Notes: generated by a model not told the origin, from the sequence alone. 64,000 nt of DNA from SAR324 cluster bacterium (GCA_028281495.1 JANQJU010000060.1:157423-221422); one strand, 5' to 3'. Shown: positions 16,977 to 27,031, numbered from the stretch's first letter. Numbers and translations are program-made.

Positions 16977-19199
16977 TCAGGCTAGTGCACTTTCGTTCCC
17001 AGAATCTAGGACGAAAAAACAGGAACTTTTGACCTGTTGTACAATAAACAGAAGATTCTCTTTATCCACCTTATCGGATAGCCCGAAAATATTGAGATCG
17101 GCACGTGGAGCACGTTCGAGAAAAGGCATGAACGGTCCGTATTCCACTTGGAGTTCGTATCGTTTGGGCATTCGGGTTACTTCCATGAGGCCTTCAAGGT
17201 AGGCTTGCGCGACCGGCAAATGTTGGGCTTCCGAAATACGACTTAAGACTTTGAGATCCGCATTCCAATTGGTCATCAATTGATAGGCAAGCAACAAAGG
17301 CAAATCCAAGTTGCTCAGGTTGAAACTAAAATGCCAGCGTGGAGATTGATCTCGTATCCATAGGTTGAGCGTCTGTTCTTTTCCTAGAATTGTTTCGGGA
17401 TGCACCGCATAAAACACGACTCCCACTTTGGATTTCTTGGCAATTTCAAGAGTTTGTTGCAACTCATCTTGAGAGCGGTCTCGAATGTCAACAAAGATAA
17501 TATTCGGACGAGACAAAGTTCCAGACAACACGTCTACTGTGGTTTCCAACCCTGTGCTGTAGTCGGAAGATTCGATGATAGAAGCTGTTGCAAAAACCCC
17601 AGCTTGATGCAGATCACTGATAGATTGATTCAATCCGATCAAAGGCAAGATATCCCGATCCCTTAAATAGGCCATCACTTGCACCGAACCTTGAGGAGAA
17701 AGCAACGACTTGAGCAAACGGAAATAGCCGTCTAACTGAGTTCGACGTTCGATCGGCAACAGGAGATCCGGTTTCCAGGCTCGAGGTCCAATCTTTCCAG
17801 TGCTGCGAACCACCTTCTTGGCGGCCCAGTTCACTATGCCAACAAACACCCCTCCGTGAATCGTCTCCCAAGGTGTGTCCAAACCTTTCGTGTTGAGATA
17901 CACGTAGATTCCAATACTCACCAAAATCGTGACCAACCCCCAAAACGGACTGATAATGAGAATGGCTGACATACACGCAAAGCTTCCAAACAAAGGAATC
18001 CACCAAGGTAATGGAAGGCTCGGCCGGAAACTCACCATTTTCAAATTTTGTTCAATCAGCAAAATGGTATTGACGGTGAAGTAAGTCAGCAAAAAACAAA
18101 TCGTGACAAACAAAGCCAACACATTCAAATCGCCTGCCGAAAGTGCGATTAATACCAATGCAGCAGTAAACAATAAGGCACTTCGAGGCTCATTACCTTG
18201 CAACCGACCAAAGAAGTTTCCAAAGGGAACAATTCGGTGTTGTCCCAACGATTGCAATACACGCGGTCCAACTGTCAGTGAACTCAACCCCGCATTAAAA
18301 CAAGAGGCCAACACACCAATGGTTACTCCGGTATTCCATATCGATTTGTCTGCCGCGACGGTTAAGTTACCTTTCAGGGCTTCTGGCGAAGCGACAACGG
18401 CATACCAAACTGCTAGAGAAATATAGATTAATAAAGTCGTACCCCAGGCCGCTAAAGTTCCTACTGGAATACTCCACCGCGGTTTCTTTAGGTTTCCTGA
18501 TAAAGTGGAACCAACCATCACATCCGTGGCTGCTGGAAAAAAGATCGCAAACATGATCCAGAAAGAACCATATTCAAAATCTCCGATAAATTGAGGTGTT
18601 TCCAATTGAGGGAGTTCCAGCAATCCGCCAAACATGCACCCCAAAGCTAAAACCCCCCCAAACATCACTATCGTTTGTAAACGAACTGCCAGGCCCGTGC
18701 TCACATAAGAGACAATAACCATCACCGCATACACTCCCAAGATCACTAAAGCGGCATGATGCGACGGAAATAAGTATTTCCAAGCTTCCATGAAACCATA
18801 AATATACATGGCGGAAGCAAAGGTTTGTGCCAAATAAAACTGAATACCGACACTCCCTCCAACCTCCAAACCCAAACTTTGGCTGACAATGGAAAACACC
18901 CCACCCGCCCCTAAGCGAATATTGGTCACTATGGAAGATATACAAAGTGCTGTGGTCCCTGTGATGAGATAGGCGGTTAGTATGATCAGTATGGTTCCTC
19001 CCAAACCGGCGTTGCCCACAACCCAGCCCAAGCGTAGGTACATGATCACACCAAGGATGTTGAGCACCGTAGGCAGGTAGACGCCAAACACGGTCCCAAA
19101 TTGTTTATTGGCGAGTTGGGTGACTTCGCCCGCAGCGACATTTTCGTCGATCGTATATTGAGGGGTGGTTTCTGATGAAGCGTTGTCAGAGGTTTTCAT
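16977..19199 (-). CDS. SLC12-like amino acid permease / cation-chloride cotransporter
   Basis: A 740-residue protein. After a short cytoplasmic N-terminus, GTVFGVYLPTVLNILGVIMYLRLGW marks the first helix of the SLC12 branch of the APC superfamily. About twelve membrane helices run to residue 470; FFPAATDVMVGSTLSGNLKKP is the characteristic sixth-helix region. A cytoplasmic domain of about 260 residues follows, as in Na-K-Cl cotransporters. Bacterial members are known, but the ion specificity cannot be read from the sequence. It is convergent with the cyclase gene, with only 31 bases between stops, and has no operon partner. Confidence 0.82.
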   Translation of the reverse strand: MKTSDNASSETTPQYTIDENVAAGEVTQLANKQFGTVFGVYLPTVLNILGVIMYLRLGWVVGNAGLGGTILIILTAYLITGTTALCISSIVTNIRLGAGGVFSIVSQSLGLEVGGSVGIQFYLAQTFASAMYIYGFMEAWKYLFPSHHAALVILGVYAVMVIVSYVSTGLAVRLQTIVMFGGVLALGCMFGGLLELPQLETPQFIGDFEYGSFWIMFAIFFPAATDVMVGSTLSGNLKKPRWSIPVGTLAAWGTTLLIYISLAVWYAVVASPEALKGNLTVAADKSIWNTGVTIGVLASCFNAGLSSLTVGPRVLQSLGQHRIVPFGNFFGRLQGNEPRSALLFTAALVLIALSAGDLNVLALFVTICFLLTYFTVNTILLIEQNLKMVSFRPSLPLPWWIPLFGSFACMSAILIISPFWGLVTILVSIGIYVYLNTKGLDTPWETIHGGVFVGIVNWAAKKVVRSTGKIGPRAWKPDLLLPIERRTQLDGYFRLLKSLLSPQGSVQVMAYLRDRDILPLIGLNQSISDLHQAGVFATASIIESSDYSTGLETTVDVLSGTLSRPNIIFVDIRDRSQDELQQTLEIAKKSKVGVVFYAVHPETILGKEQTLNLWIRDQSPRWHFSFNLSNLDLPLLLAYQLMTNWNADLKVLSRISEAQHLPVAQAYLEGLMEVTRMPKRYELQVEYGPFMPFLERAPRADLNIFGLSDKVDKENLLFIVQQVKSSCFFVLDSGNESALA

Positions 19200-19385
19200 A
19201 TCTTCCTTAAATCAAACTGGTATTGAATACTAAAATAAACGCCTCTGTTTTAGCGAGTTTGATCAATGATGCAAGGGGGTTGCCTCTTGAACAATTAAAG
19301 TATGGCTGATAAGCTTTTTTGATCAATGAATCTTGACAAAATGTTTTTACGATCGACTACTCAACTCTAATCGTATAGAGGCACT

Positions 19386-19991
19386 ATGAAAACGATCAAA
19401 CTGACCCTTATCTTTTTAATTGGAATGGCCCTGATTGGATGCTCTGGGGATGATTCTAATAACAGCAATTCTTCCAACACCAGTCCTGATGTGACCGCAG
19501 AATCCACCGATGTGGAATCTGATACCGATTCCACAAATACTGCTCAGACCGATGCAACTGAAAGCACCGATGATCAAGACATTCAATCTCAAGAAACGGA
19601 GCTGATCAATTTACATGTACCTTTGGACGCCCCTCAAAACTTTTCAATTTTTCGAACCGGAATTCTGGACCGAGATGTTCAAATGAATTGGGATGCAGTT
19701 GACAAAGCGTTATCTTACAACGTTTATCGGTATGACACACAGCTAGAAAATTTCGTAAATATTGCTTCCGTCGAAGCAACCGAGTATTTGGATAAATTTG
19801 TGGCAACCAACCAAGCTCAACAGTATTATGTCACAGCAGTGGATGAGCTAGGTTTGGAAGGTAACACCACTGAGATCCGAACCGTTTCTCCGTTTACCGA
19901 ACCCGGTGGCACCCCTAAAGTCATTGGACCGTGCCCAGCAACTCAGGTCGATACGAGTGGCTCGGTCCAAAACCTGTCCTTTTCGTGTTAA
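19386..19991 (+). CDS. Lipoprotein with a fibronectin III-like domain
   Basis: A 201-residue lipoprotein. The signal peptide ends in a lipobox (MALIGC, C19). Residues 20-75 form a Ser/Thr/Asp/Asn-rich acidic spacer. Residues about 80-170 (NMNWDAVDKALSYNVYRYD, then AQQYYVTAVDELGLEGN) look like a single fibronectin type III domain of the kind found in secreted and surface proteins. The last 35 residues contain two cysteines (GPCPATQ and a terminal Cys). It stands alone between two transcription units and its partner is unknown. Confidence 0.75.
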   Translation: MKTIKLTLIFLIGMALIGCSGDDSNNSNSSNTSPDVTAESTDVESDTDSTNTAQTDATESTDDQDIQSQETELINLHVPLDAPQNFSIFRTGILDRDVQMNWDAVDKALSYNVYRYDTQLENFVNIASVEATEYLDKFVATNQAQQYYVTAVDELGLEGNTTEIRTVSPFTEPGGTPKVIGPCPATQVDTSGSVQNLSFSC

Positions 19992-20038
19992 GGCCGACAT
20001 GGAATGTTTGTTAACTTTTCACAAAGAGAGTGAATGAT

Positions 20039-20392
20039 ATGAAAATTTCGCATCGCCTCGTTGATGATATTTATGTTTTTGATATCATAGGAGATTTTTT
20101 TACTGATGATTCCGAAAAAGTGGAACACTATATCCAACCTTTTTTACAAGACGATGGAGTTTTAAAAATTTTGTTTAATTGTGAACAAGTCGATTACATC
20201 GATTCATTTGGTATGGGCCTGCTCGTACACGCACACAAAGAACTCGGTAAGCGGAGAGGTTTCTTTGGGATCTGTAATCCCAACGATACAATCATGGATG
20301 TCCTTGAATCAGTCGGATTGAATAGTATGTTGAATTTTTATGCCACAGAAGCAGACGCAGTCATGGTCCTAAATAAAAGTAAAACAAATTGA
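20039..20392 (+). CDS. STAS-domain protein (anti-sigma factor antagonist-like)
   Basis: A 117-residue single-domain cytoplasmic protein. The segment VDYIDSFGMGLLVHAHKEL is the STAS phosphorylation loop, with S61 (DSFG) at the position phosphorylated in SpoIIAA-type antagonists. The ATG at 20039 is preferred over the GTG nine bases earlier because GAGAG then lies at normal spacing. No kinase or sigma-factor partner is encoded next to it, so its switch partner must be elsewhere. A strong hairpin follows the stop. Confidence 0.85.
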   Translation: MKISHRLVDDIYVFDIIGDFFTDDSEKVEHYIQPFLQDDGVLKILFNCEQVDYIDSFGMGLLVHAHKELGKRRGFFGICNPNDTIMDVLESVGLNSMLNFYATEADAVMVLNKSKTN

Positions 20393-20424
20393 GTCAAGCC
20401 TTGCCTACTTTCCCATAAATTTCT

Positions 20425-20455
20425 AAGCTGCATGAGAAATTCACTCATGCAGCTT
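20425..20455 (+). terminator. Twelve-pair hairpin after the STAS gene
   Basis: A perfect inverted repeat (AAGCTGCATGAG with its complement) around a seven-base loop lies 33 bases past the stop. It has no U-run; it may be an intrinsic terminator of weak type or an mRNA 3' end stabiliser. Confidence 0.5.
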
Positions 20456-20511
20456 CCCAGCTTCCTCCCAAATATCTAACGCAACCAATCCTCGAAGTCT
20501 CATCTCCGTTT

Positions 20512-21600
20512 ATGAAAACCTTTGCATTTTTTATCACATCACACGGCTTTGGGCACACCGCAAGATGCACAGCAATCATGGAAAGATTGCAACAAATTGA
20601 CGCTAGCATTCGCTTTCATGTGTTCACTCAAACCCCCGATTGGTTTTTCAAAGACGCTTTAGGGGAGGCTGTCACCCATCATCCAGTTTTAACGGATGTC
20701 GGTCTCGTTCAAAAGAACTCGATGGAACAAGATTTTTCTGCGTCCATGAGATTGCTAAATGAGTTTTATCCTTTTTCAGCGTCGCAGGTGGAACCTTTGG
20801 CTCAAGTCGTTTCGTCTCTTGGTTGTCATTATATCGTCTGCGATATCGCTCCATTAGGATTGGCGGTTGCCGATCAAGTGGGAATCCCATCAATCCTTAT
20901 CGAAAATTTCACATGGGATTGGATCTACGCGGGTTATCTTCATCGAGACACTCGTCTTAAACAACACATCGAATATTTAGCTCAGATTTATTCACAGGCG
21001 ACTTACCATATTCAAGCCCGCCCCTTTTGCCGCCCTGCCCCTGATGCCACTTTACAAACGGAGCCAGTCGCCCGCCGTCCACAAGTTTCTAGTCATGTGG
21101 TACGAGAAAAATTGGGAATCCCTGAAGAAAAATCGACCGTACTGCTTTCCATGGGTGGAACTTCTTGGAATTATCCGTTTCTTGATCAACTGTTTCATCG
21201 TGACGACCTTCAGTTTCTCATTGCGGGTGGTGCACCACAAAAACAGCAAAACAACAATGTCATTCTATTCCCCCATCGGTTCCAATTTTCTTTTCCTGAC
21301 ATCCTCCATGCGTCCGATGCGGCCATTGGAAAAGTGGGTTACAGCACGCTTGCAGAAGTCTACCATGCGAGACTGCCATTCGGTTATGTGCCCCCACCAA
21401 ATTTCAGGGAATCGCCGGTACTAGATAGATTCATTCAAAAACAGATGCAGGGTATATTATTCACTCAAGAGCAATATCAAAACGGACAATGGATGCAGCA
21501 TTTGGACGCCCTTTTGAACCTTCCCAACGTTTCCACAAAAACAAAAAATGGTGCAGACCAAGCCGCTCAGTTTTTATGGTCCTTGCCTACTGACTTCTAA
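20512..21600 (+). CDS. Glycosyltransferase-like protein (GT-B fold, MurG/UGT-like)
   Basis: A 362-residue protein. The opening FAFFITSHGFGHTARC, with its GFGHTxR turn, is typical of GT-B enzymes and of the N-terminal half of bacterial arabinokinase-type proteins. The C-terminal half has GKVGYSTLAEVYHARLPFGYVP, matching the sugar-nucleotide-binding side. No membrane segment is seen. Donor and acceptor are unknown. The gene stands between the STAS gene and mtnA with spacers over 100 bases on each side. Confidence 0.68.
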   Translation: MKTFAFFITSHGFGHTARCTAIMERLQQIDASIRFHVFTQTPDWFFKDALGEAVTHHPVLTDVGLVQKNSMEQDFSASMRLLNEFYPFSASQVEPLAQVVSSLGCHYIVCDIAPLGLAVADQVGIPSILIENFTWDWIYAGYLHRDTRLKQHIEYLAQIYSQATYHIQARPFCRPAPDATLQTEPVARRPQVSSHVVREKLGIPEEKSTVLLSMGGTSWNYPFLDQLFHRDDLQFLIAGGAPQKQQNNNVILFPHRFQFSFPDILHASDAAIGKVGYSTLAEVYHARLPFGYVPPPNFRESPVLDRFIQKQMQGILFTQEQYQNGQWMQHLDALLNLPNVSTKTKNGADQAAQFLWSLPTDF

Positions 21601-21713
21601 ACTTGAGAGCCGCCTCACACCTGTTTTACAATCGCCTCCGATATCAACCCAAATGACTTCGTTGTGTCAGAAGCCTGTTTCCATTCATTTTATGAAAACC
21701 ATCAGGAGATAAT

Positions 21714-22757
21714 ATGAGTCAACAGCCCGTTGCCATTCGTTGGGAAAACGAAGAATTGATTTTGCTAGACCAAACTCAGCTTCCGCTCACTACCGTTTTT
21801 GAAAAACAAGAGTCGGTGGAACAGGTATGGGATTCCATCAAAAAACTTAAAGTACGCGGCGCACCTGCCATCGGGGTCGCTGGAGCTTATGGTTTGGTGA
21901 TATCAATTCAAAACCAACAAAAAGAACCGGTTGAAACGGTGCTCAGCTTGTTAACTAAAAACGCAGACTACCTGAATGGATCGCGCCCCACTGCCGTGAA
22001 TTTGAGCTGGGCGTTGAACCGGATGTTAGACAAAGCAAAATCTCAAGAATGGGCCACCACTCAGGAACTATACAGTGCCTTGGTGAAAGAAGCGGAGTTG
22101 ATTCACGAGGAGGATCGATACCTGTGTCAGAAGATTGGTGAGTTTGGCAAAACGCTGATTCAAAATGATATGGGAGTCCTCACCCACTGCAATGCTGGAG
22201 CCTTGGCAACTGGTGGGATCGGAACGGCGCTTGCCACGATGTATTTAGCACATGAAGCAGGTGTGAAATTTCGAGTCTATGCTGATGAAACACGCCCCCT
22301 TCTCCAAGGGTCGCGCCTGACCGCCTGGGAGCTGCAACAAGCCGGGATCGATGTCACACTCATTTGCGACAATATGGCCGCTCAAATGATGAGTCAGGGA
22401 CTGATTGACGTGGTGGTGGTTGGAACGGATCGTGTTGTCGCCAACGGCGATGTCGCCAATAAAATTGGAACTTTAGGGGTTGCAATACTAGCGAAACACT
22501 TCAATATTCCGTTTTATGTTGCCTGCCCATCCTCAACGATTGATCTTTCCATCCCCACGGGAACTGACATCCCTATCGAAGAACGAGGAGCGGACGAAGT
22601 GACCAGCTTCGGTCAACGTCGAACAGCACCTCCTGATATCGCAGTTCGTGCTCCAGCTTTTGATGTCACCCCGCACCATTTGGTGAAAGGTCTCATCACA
22701 GAAAAAGGAATCGTGGAAGCTCCCTACGAAGAGAATCTGAAAAAACTATTCACATAA
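21714..22757 (+). CDS. mtnA: S-methyl-5-thioribose-1-phosphate isomerase
   Basis: A 347-residue enzyme of normal length. It isomerises 5-methylthioribose 1-phosphate to the ribulose form in methionine salvage. The catalytic cysteine is C159 (in HCNAGALATGG) and the catalytic aspartate D239 (in GTDRVVANGDVANKIGT). The RGAPAIGVAGAYG and EETRPLLQGSRLTAWEL-type substrate loops are also present (here ADETRPLLQG). AGGAG lies before the ATG. A fused aldolase/dehydrogenase gene starts 32 bases downstream, so the pair is probably one operon. No mtnB, mtnC, mtnD, mtnK or mtnP gene is in the window, which makes the classical salvage route less obvious here. Confidence 0.93.
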   Translation: MSQQPVAIRWENEELILLDQTQLPLTTVFEKQESVEQVWDSIKKLKVRGAPAIGVAGAYGLVISIQNQQKEPVETVLSLLTKNADYLNGSRPTAVNLSWALNRMLDKAKSQEWATTQELYSALVKEAELIHEEDRYLCQKIGEFGKTLIQNDMGVLTHCNAGALATGGIGTALATMYLAHEAGVKFRVYADETRPLLQGSRLTAWELQQAGIDVTLICDNMAAQMMSQGLIDVVVVGTDRVVANGDVANKIGTLGVAILAKHFNIPFYVACPSSTIDLSIPTGTDIPIEERGADEVTSFGQRRTAPPDIAVRAPAFDVTPHHLVKGLITEKGIVEAPYEENLKKLFT

Positions 22758-22788
22758 CCCCGTAACTAACTCGAACAGGTGATCAACA

Positions 22789-24756
22789 ATGCAAAGCTTA
22801 TGGAATGATGAAGAAGCCCAATCCTGTAAGTCTGATTTGGACTTACGTGTTTATACATCCCGGTTGCTAGGACAGAACCCTCATCTCGTACTTCATGGTG
22901 GAGGAAACACTTCTGTCAAATCGACAGTTCCCGACTTTTTTGGAGACTCTCAAGAGATTTTATTTGTCAAAGGGAGTGGGTGGGATCTCGCCACCATTGA
23001 GGCTCCTGGATTTGCTCCAGTAAAACTCGACGTCTTGAAGCGACTGGCCCAATTCGATGAACTCACGGATGTCGAAATGGTTCGAGAGCAACGTGCAGCA
23101 ATGCTCGATCCATATGCGCCCAATCCTTCGGTCGAAGCGATTTTACATGCCATCATTCCCTACAAATATGTAGATCATACCCATGCCGACGCGGTGGTCA
23201 CATTGACTAACACACCCAATGGCCTCCAAATCATGAAAGAAATTTATGGAGACCAAGTATTGCTCATTCCTTATGTGATGCCAGGGTTTGTCTTAGCAAA
23301 ACAAATCCGTGACTTGACCCAATCTGTGAACTGGAATCAATACCGGGGGATGATCCTGTTGAATCATGGGGTTTTCACCTTTTCTGACGATCCAAAAACC
23401 AGTTATGAAACGATGATTGACCTCGTTACTCAGGCCGAAGAGTACCTTGAATCCCAAAAAGCAAATCTGGCTCTGAGAACGGCAGCCCCACAAGAGGATC
23501 TCGCTGCTCTCTCTCATATACGAAAAGTGGTTTCCGAAGCCCGAGGGCAAGCCGTCATCGCGCAAATACTGCAAGATCCGAAATCCGTTGGGTTTTCGAC
23601 AATGCCTGATGTGCAGTCGATCACAACCCGCGGCCCCATCACCCCTGAGCATGTGATCCGTATCAAGCACCAACCTGTGATTTTCCAAGGGGATCCGGAA
23701 TCAGAAATTCAAAATTATATGACCGCTTACAAGAAATACTTCGAGCGTCACGATGAAAACAATCTCACGATGTTAGATCCGGTTCCACGATGGGGGATTT
23801 GGCCCGGTTACGGAGTCGTTTGCTTCGATAAAAACTACAAAAACACCCAAATTGCTGTGGATATTGTAGAGCATGTGGTTGATGCCGTTCAATATGGAGA
23901 GGCCTTAGGCGGATGGCGTCCGCTCGAAGAACCTTCCTGGTTTGAAGTGGAGTACTGGGAATTAGAGCAAGTGAAACTGAAAAAAGGAGGAGCTGCCCCC
24001 CCACTCACGGGGAAAATTGCCCTGATTACCGGAGCCGCATCTGGAATCGGTTGGGCTTGTGCTCAAAAGCTTCATCAACAGGGAGCTGTGGTCGTCGGCT
24101 TGGATATAAAACTACAAGTAACTGAAAAAATGAATCGTCCCGATTTTCATGGAATTGTGGGAGATGTGACCGAACCACAAGTGCTGCGTCACTGTGTACA
24201 AGAAGTCATTCGCCTTTATGGAGGATTGGATATCGTGGTCGCTAACGCTGGGGTCTTTCCCCAAAGCATGCGCATTGAAGAAATCGAAACCGAGGCATGG
24301 CAGCGCAGCATGGCTCTCAATCTGAACCATCCACAACAATTGCTCCAATACTGCATCCCTTATTTGAAAAATGGAATTGATCCTACTGTGATTTTTATTG
24401 CTTCAAAAAATGCCCCGGCTCCGGGTCCAGGACAAGCTGCTTATTCGGTTGCTAAAGCAGGCGTCACGCAATTGGCACGAATTGCAGCGCTTGAATTGGC
24501 GGAACACAACATCCGGGTCAACACCATCCATCCAGATGCCGTGTTCGATACCGGTTTGTGGTCTGATGATGTCTTAACCGCCAGAGCACAGCATTATGGA
24601 ATGACTGTAGATCAATACAAACGAAGAAACCTCCTTAAAACCGAAATTGAAGCCAATGATGTTGCAGAATTGGTTGCATCAATGGTTGGCCCAGCATTTG
24701 GAAAAACCACCGGTGCGCAAGTTCCAATTGATGGCGGAAACGAACGCGTGATTTAA
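22789..24756 (+). CDS. Bifunctional class II aldolase / short-chain dehydrogenase
   Basis: A 655-residue fusion. Residues about 15-385 form a class II aldolase with zinc ligands in the DHTHADA motif and in LLNHGVF. Residues about 405-655 form a short-chain dehydrogenase with TGAASGIG (about 414-421), NAGVFP and the catalytic Y552-x-x-x-K556. Known relatives (RhaEW/YuxG) split rhamnulose 1-phosphate and oxidise lactaldehyde. Here no rhamnose gene is near; instead mtnA is directly upstream. An aldolase acting on 5-methylthioribulose 1-phosphate, as in the dihydroxyacetone-phosphate shunt, would release an aldehyde that the dehydrogenase half could handle. That assignment is inference from position; the two catalytic domains are well supported. 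Confidence 0.87.
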   Translation: MQSLWNDEEAQSCKSDLDLRVYTSRLLGQNPHLVLHGGGNTSVKSTVPDFFGDSQEILFVKGSGWDLATIEAPGFAPVKLDVLKRLAQFDELTDVEMVREQRAAMLDPYAPNPSVEAILHAIIPYKYVDHTHADAVVTLTNTPNGLQIMKEIYGDQVLLIPYVMPGFVLAKQIRDLTQSVNWNQYRGMILLNHGVFTFSDDPKTSYETMIDLVTQAEEYLESQKANLALRTAAPQEDLAALSHIRKVVSEARGQAVIAQILQDPKSVGFSTMPDVQSITTRGPITPEHVIRIKHQPVIFQGDPESEIQNYMTAYKKYFERHDENNLTMLDPVPRWGIWPGYGVVCFDKNYKNTQIAVDIVEHVVDAVQYGEALGGWRPLEEPSWFEVEYWELEQVKLKKGGAAPPLTGKIALITGAASGIGWACAQKLHQQGAVVVGLDIKLQVTEKMNRPDFHGIVGDVTEPQVLRHCVQEVIRLYGGLDIVVANAGVFPQSMRIEEIETEAWQRSMALNLNHPQQLLQYCIPYLKNGIDPTVIFIASKNAPAPGPGQAAYSVAKAGVTQLARIAALELAEHNIRVNTIHPDAVFDTGLWSDDVLTARAQHYGMTVDQYKRRNLLKTEIEANDVAELVASMVGPAFGKTTGAQVPIDGGNERVI

Positions 24757-24773
24757 AACCTCAAAGAGGAATA

Positions 24774-26948
24774 ATGAGATTTTGCTTAACTTTGTTTATT
24801 TTTATTTTCATTCATAATTTCTCCGTCACCGCGAACCAAAATGCAGAAATCTTTGTGCAGGTGGGGCATTCGGAGCCGGTGCTGTCGGTTGCGTTTAGCC
24901 CCGATGGAGAAACGATTGCTTCGGGTAGTTCTGACAACACGATCAAAATTTGGGATGGCAAGACTGGCACGATCCTACGCTCCCTAAACGGTGGTTCGCT
25001 GGCCGTATATTCTGTGGATTATACCCCGAATGGAAACATTTTAGCTTCCACAGGACAGGATAAGAAAGTGAGATTTTGGAACCCTCAAACGGGTGAACAT
25101 CTCAAGACGCTTGAAGGCCACGATGCGCCAATTTATTCGGTACAGTTTGCTCCGGATGGAAAAACTCTAGCAACCGGAAGCGGTGACTCTACAATTAAAA
25201 TTTGGAATGTTGAGACTGGTAAAGTTCTTCGGACCTTGGAAGGGCATAGTGGCCCCGTCTATTCCGTTTACTACAGTGGTGACAGCAAACACCTGGCTTC
25301 GGGAGGTGGCGACTTTAATGTCATCCTGTGGAATGTAGAAACGGGAGACGTAATACAAAAACTCCCCAAACAGCGAAATGCCATCCGAGCGGTGGGATTG
25401 AGTCCTGATGGCAGCAAGATCACGTATGGCGGGGAAGATAATCTATTGCATATGTGGGACGTGGCTTCAAAAAACGAAACGCTCATTGACAATGATATTC
25501 ATGCCCCTCTCGTTTCTATTTCTTACAATTCAACCGGAACTCAGTTTGTGACTGGAAGCTTGGACAATACTATTCGGGTCCGAGACAGCAAAACTGGCAG
25601 GATTATCAAATCTTTACAAGAAAACAATGCCTCGGTTTTTTCTGTCGATTTCAGTCCCGATGGCAGTGTGATTGCGTTTGGTGCTTATAACAAATCCGTG
25701 AATATTTGGGACGGAGTGTCCCTCAGTCCAAACAGCACGTTTCATGGGCATGCGTCCTCTTTTTATTCATTGGCTTTGTATACGGATGACCGTGCGCTCA
25801 TCACCGGAGCACAAGATGCGTTGGTTCGATTGTGGGATCTGCAGACTGGAAGTTTGATCACGAGCTTTCAACAACACCTTTCATCGGTTCGGACCGTCTC
25901 CCTCAGCAATGACGACACTTTTTTTGTTTCTGGCGGGGTCGACAACAATCTCGGCATTTGGAAATTGGTGGAGCAAGCAGCCGTTTTTACCTTAACCACA
26001 CACAAAACAGGGATATCTTCAACCGCGATATCTCCGGACAAGCAACTGATTGCTTCAGGAGGGTTGGATCACCATGTCACTCTTTCAAAAACTGAAAATG
26101 GAGATATGCACTCAATGCTTGGACGCCACAAAGGTCCTGTCTATTCGTTGGACTTTAGTCCCGATGGATCCATGTTGGTTTCGGCTAGCGGCGACAAAAC
26201 TTTAAAATTGTGGAATATGGAAACGGAAACCGAGCTTAAAACGCTTCGTTCCCACGATGCGCCCATCTTGGCCGTCACCTTCAGTCCCGACGGAGAACAG
26301 TTGGCATCAGGAGATTCCGGAAACGTTGTCAAGCTATGGGACGTGAAAACAGGTAACGTTATCAACACCTTTCAGTTTCACGATTTAGCCGTTTATTCCT
26401 TAGCTTTCAGTTTCGATGGAAAAATGCTTGCATCGGGTAGTGAAGATACAAAGATTGTTCTAACTAATTTGGAATCTGGATCTCGTGTCGGCACTCTCGC
26501 AGGACATACGGGTACGGTGTATTCCTTAGTTTTTAGCTCGGATGGGAAACAGGTCATTTCGGTGAGCAAAGATGGCTCTATTCGGAGATGGGATGTGGAA
26601 ACACGGTCCGTAAATTTGATCATTGCGACACTTCCCTTTAATCAATGGATTGCAGTCCACCCTCAAAAGTTGACTTACAACACGTCTCAATTTGGCGATG
26701 TCCATGCTTCGATTCGGTTCAACAACGAATTTCGTACGCTTTATCCCTTACACTTTTATCGAGAAGACCTGGCAACCAAAGACATTTCTCATTCGTGGAC
26801 AGAGCCACAGCCTGAAATTCAACCCAAGCGAGTCCGCTTATGGATCGAAACAACCGATACAGTTGTGTTCATAATTATTGGAGCCTCTGTAGTTTTCTTG
26901 TTGGTTGTCGTCTTAGGAATTATTATTTTCCGGCGTCGAAGACGCTGA
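24774..26948 (+). CDS. Exported, membrane-anchored 14-repeat WD40 protein (copy 1)
   Basis: A 724-residue protein. A signal peptide (core FCLTLFIFIFIHNF) is followed by exactly fourteen WD40 repeats of about 42 residues (residues about 30-620), which would build two seven-bladed propellers. A non-repeat segment ending in IQPKRVRLW and one C-terminal membrane helix (about 697-718) with an RRRRR tail complete it. The positive tail implies the propellers face the periplasm. AGAGGA precedes the ATG, 17 bases after the aldolase/dehydrogenase stop. WD40 propellers are protein-binding platforms; the partner is unknown. The next gene is a near-equal-length paralogue in tandem. Confidence 0.87.
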   Translation: MRFCLTLFIFIFIHNFSVTANQNAEIFVQVGHSEPVLSVAFSPDGETIASGSSDNTIKIWDGKTGTILRSLNGGSLAVYSVDYTPNGNILASTGQDKKVRFWNPQTGEHLKTLEGHDAPIYSVQFAPDGKTLATGSGDSTIKIWNVETGKVLRTLEGHSGPVYSVYYSGDSKHLASGGGDFNVILWNVETGDVIQKLPKQRNAIRAVGLSPDGSKITYGGEDNLLHMWDVASKNETLIDNDIHAPLVSISYNSTGTQFVTGSLDNTIRVRDSKTGRIIKSLQENNASVFSVDFSPDGSVIAFGAYNKSVNIWDGVSLSPNSTFHGHASSFYSLALYTDDRALITGAQDALVRLWDLQTGSLITSFQQHLSSVRTVSLSNDDTFFVSGGVDNNLGIWKLVEQAAVFTLTTHKTGISSTAISPDKQLIASGGLDHHVTLSKTENGDMHSMLGRHKGPVYSLDFSPDGSMLVSASGDKTLKLWNMETETELKTLRSHDAPILAVTFSPDGEQLASGDSGNVVKLWDVKTGNVINTFQFHDLAVYSLAFSFDGKMLASGSEDTKIVLTNLESGSRVGTLAGHTGTVYSLVFSSDGKQVISVSKDGSIRRWDVETRSVNLIIATLPFNQWIAVHPQKLTYNTSQFGDVHASIRFNNEFRTLYPLHFYREDLATKDISHSWTEPQPEIQPKRVRLWIETTDTVVFIIIGASVVFLLVVVLGIIIFRRRRR

Positions 26949-27031
26949 AATACAGCTCAGCCTCCGATGCTAAGGTCGGAATCTCCTTTCACAATACATC
27001 AATCCAATCATCCTCGAACCCATTTGAAATT

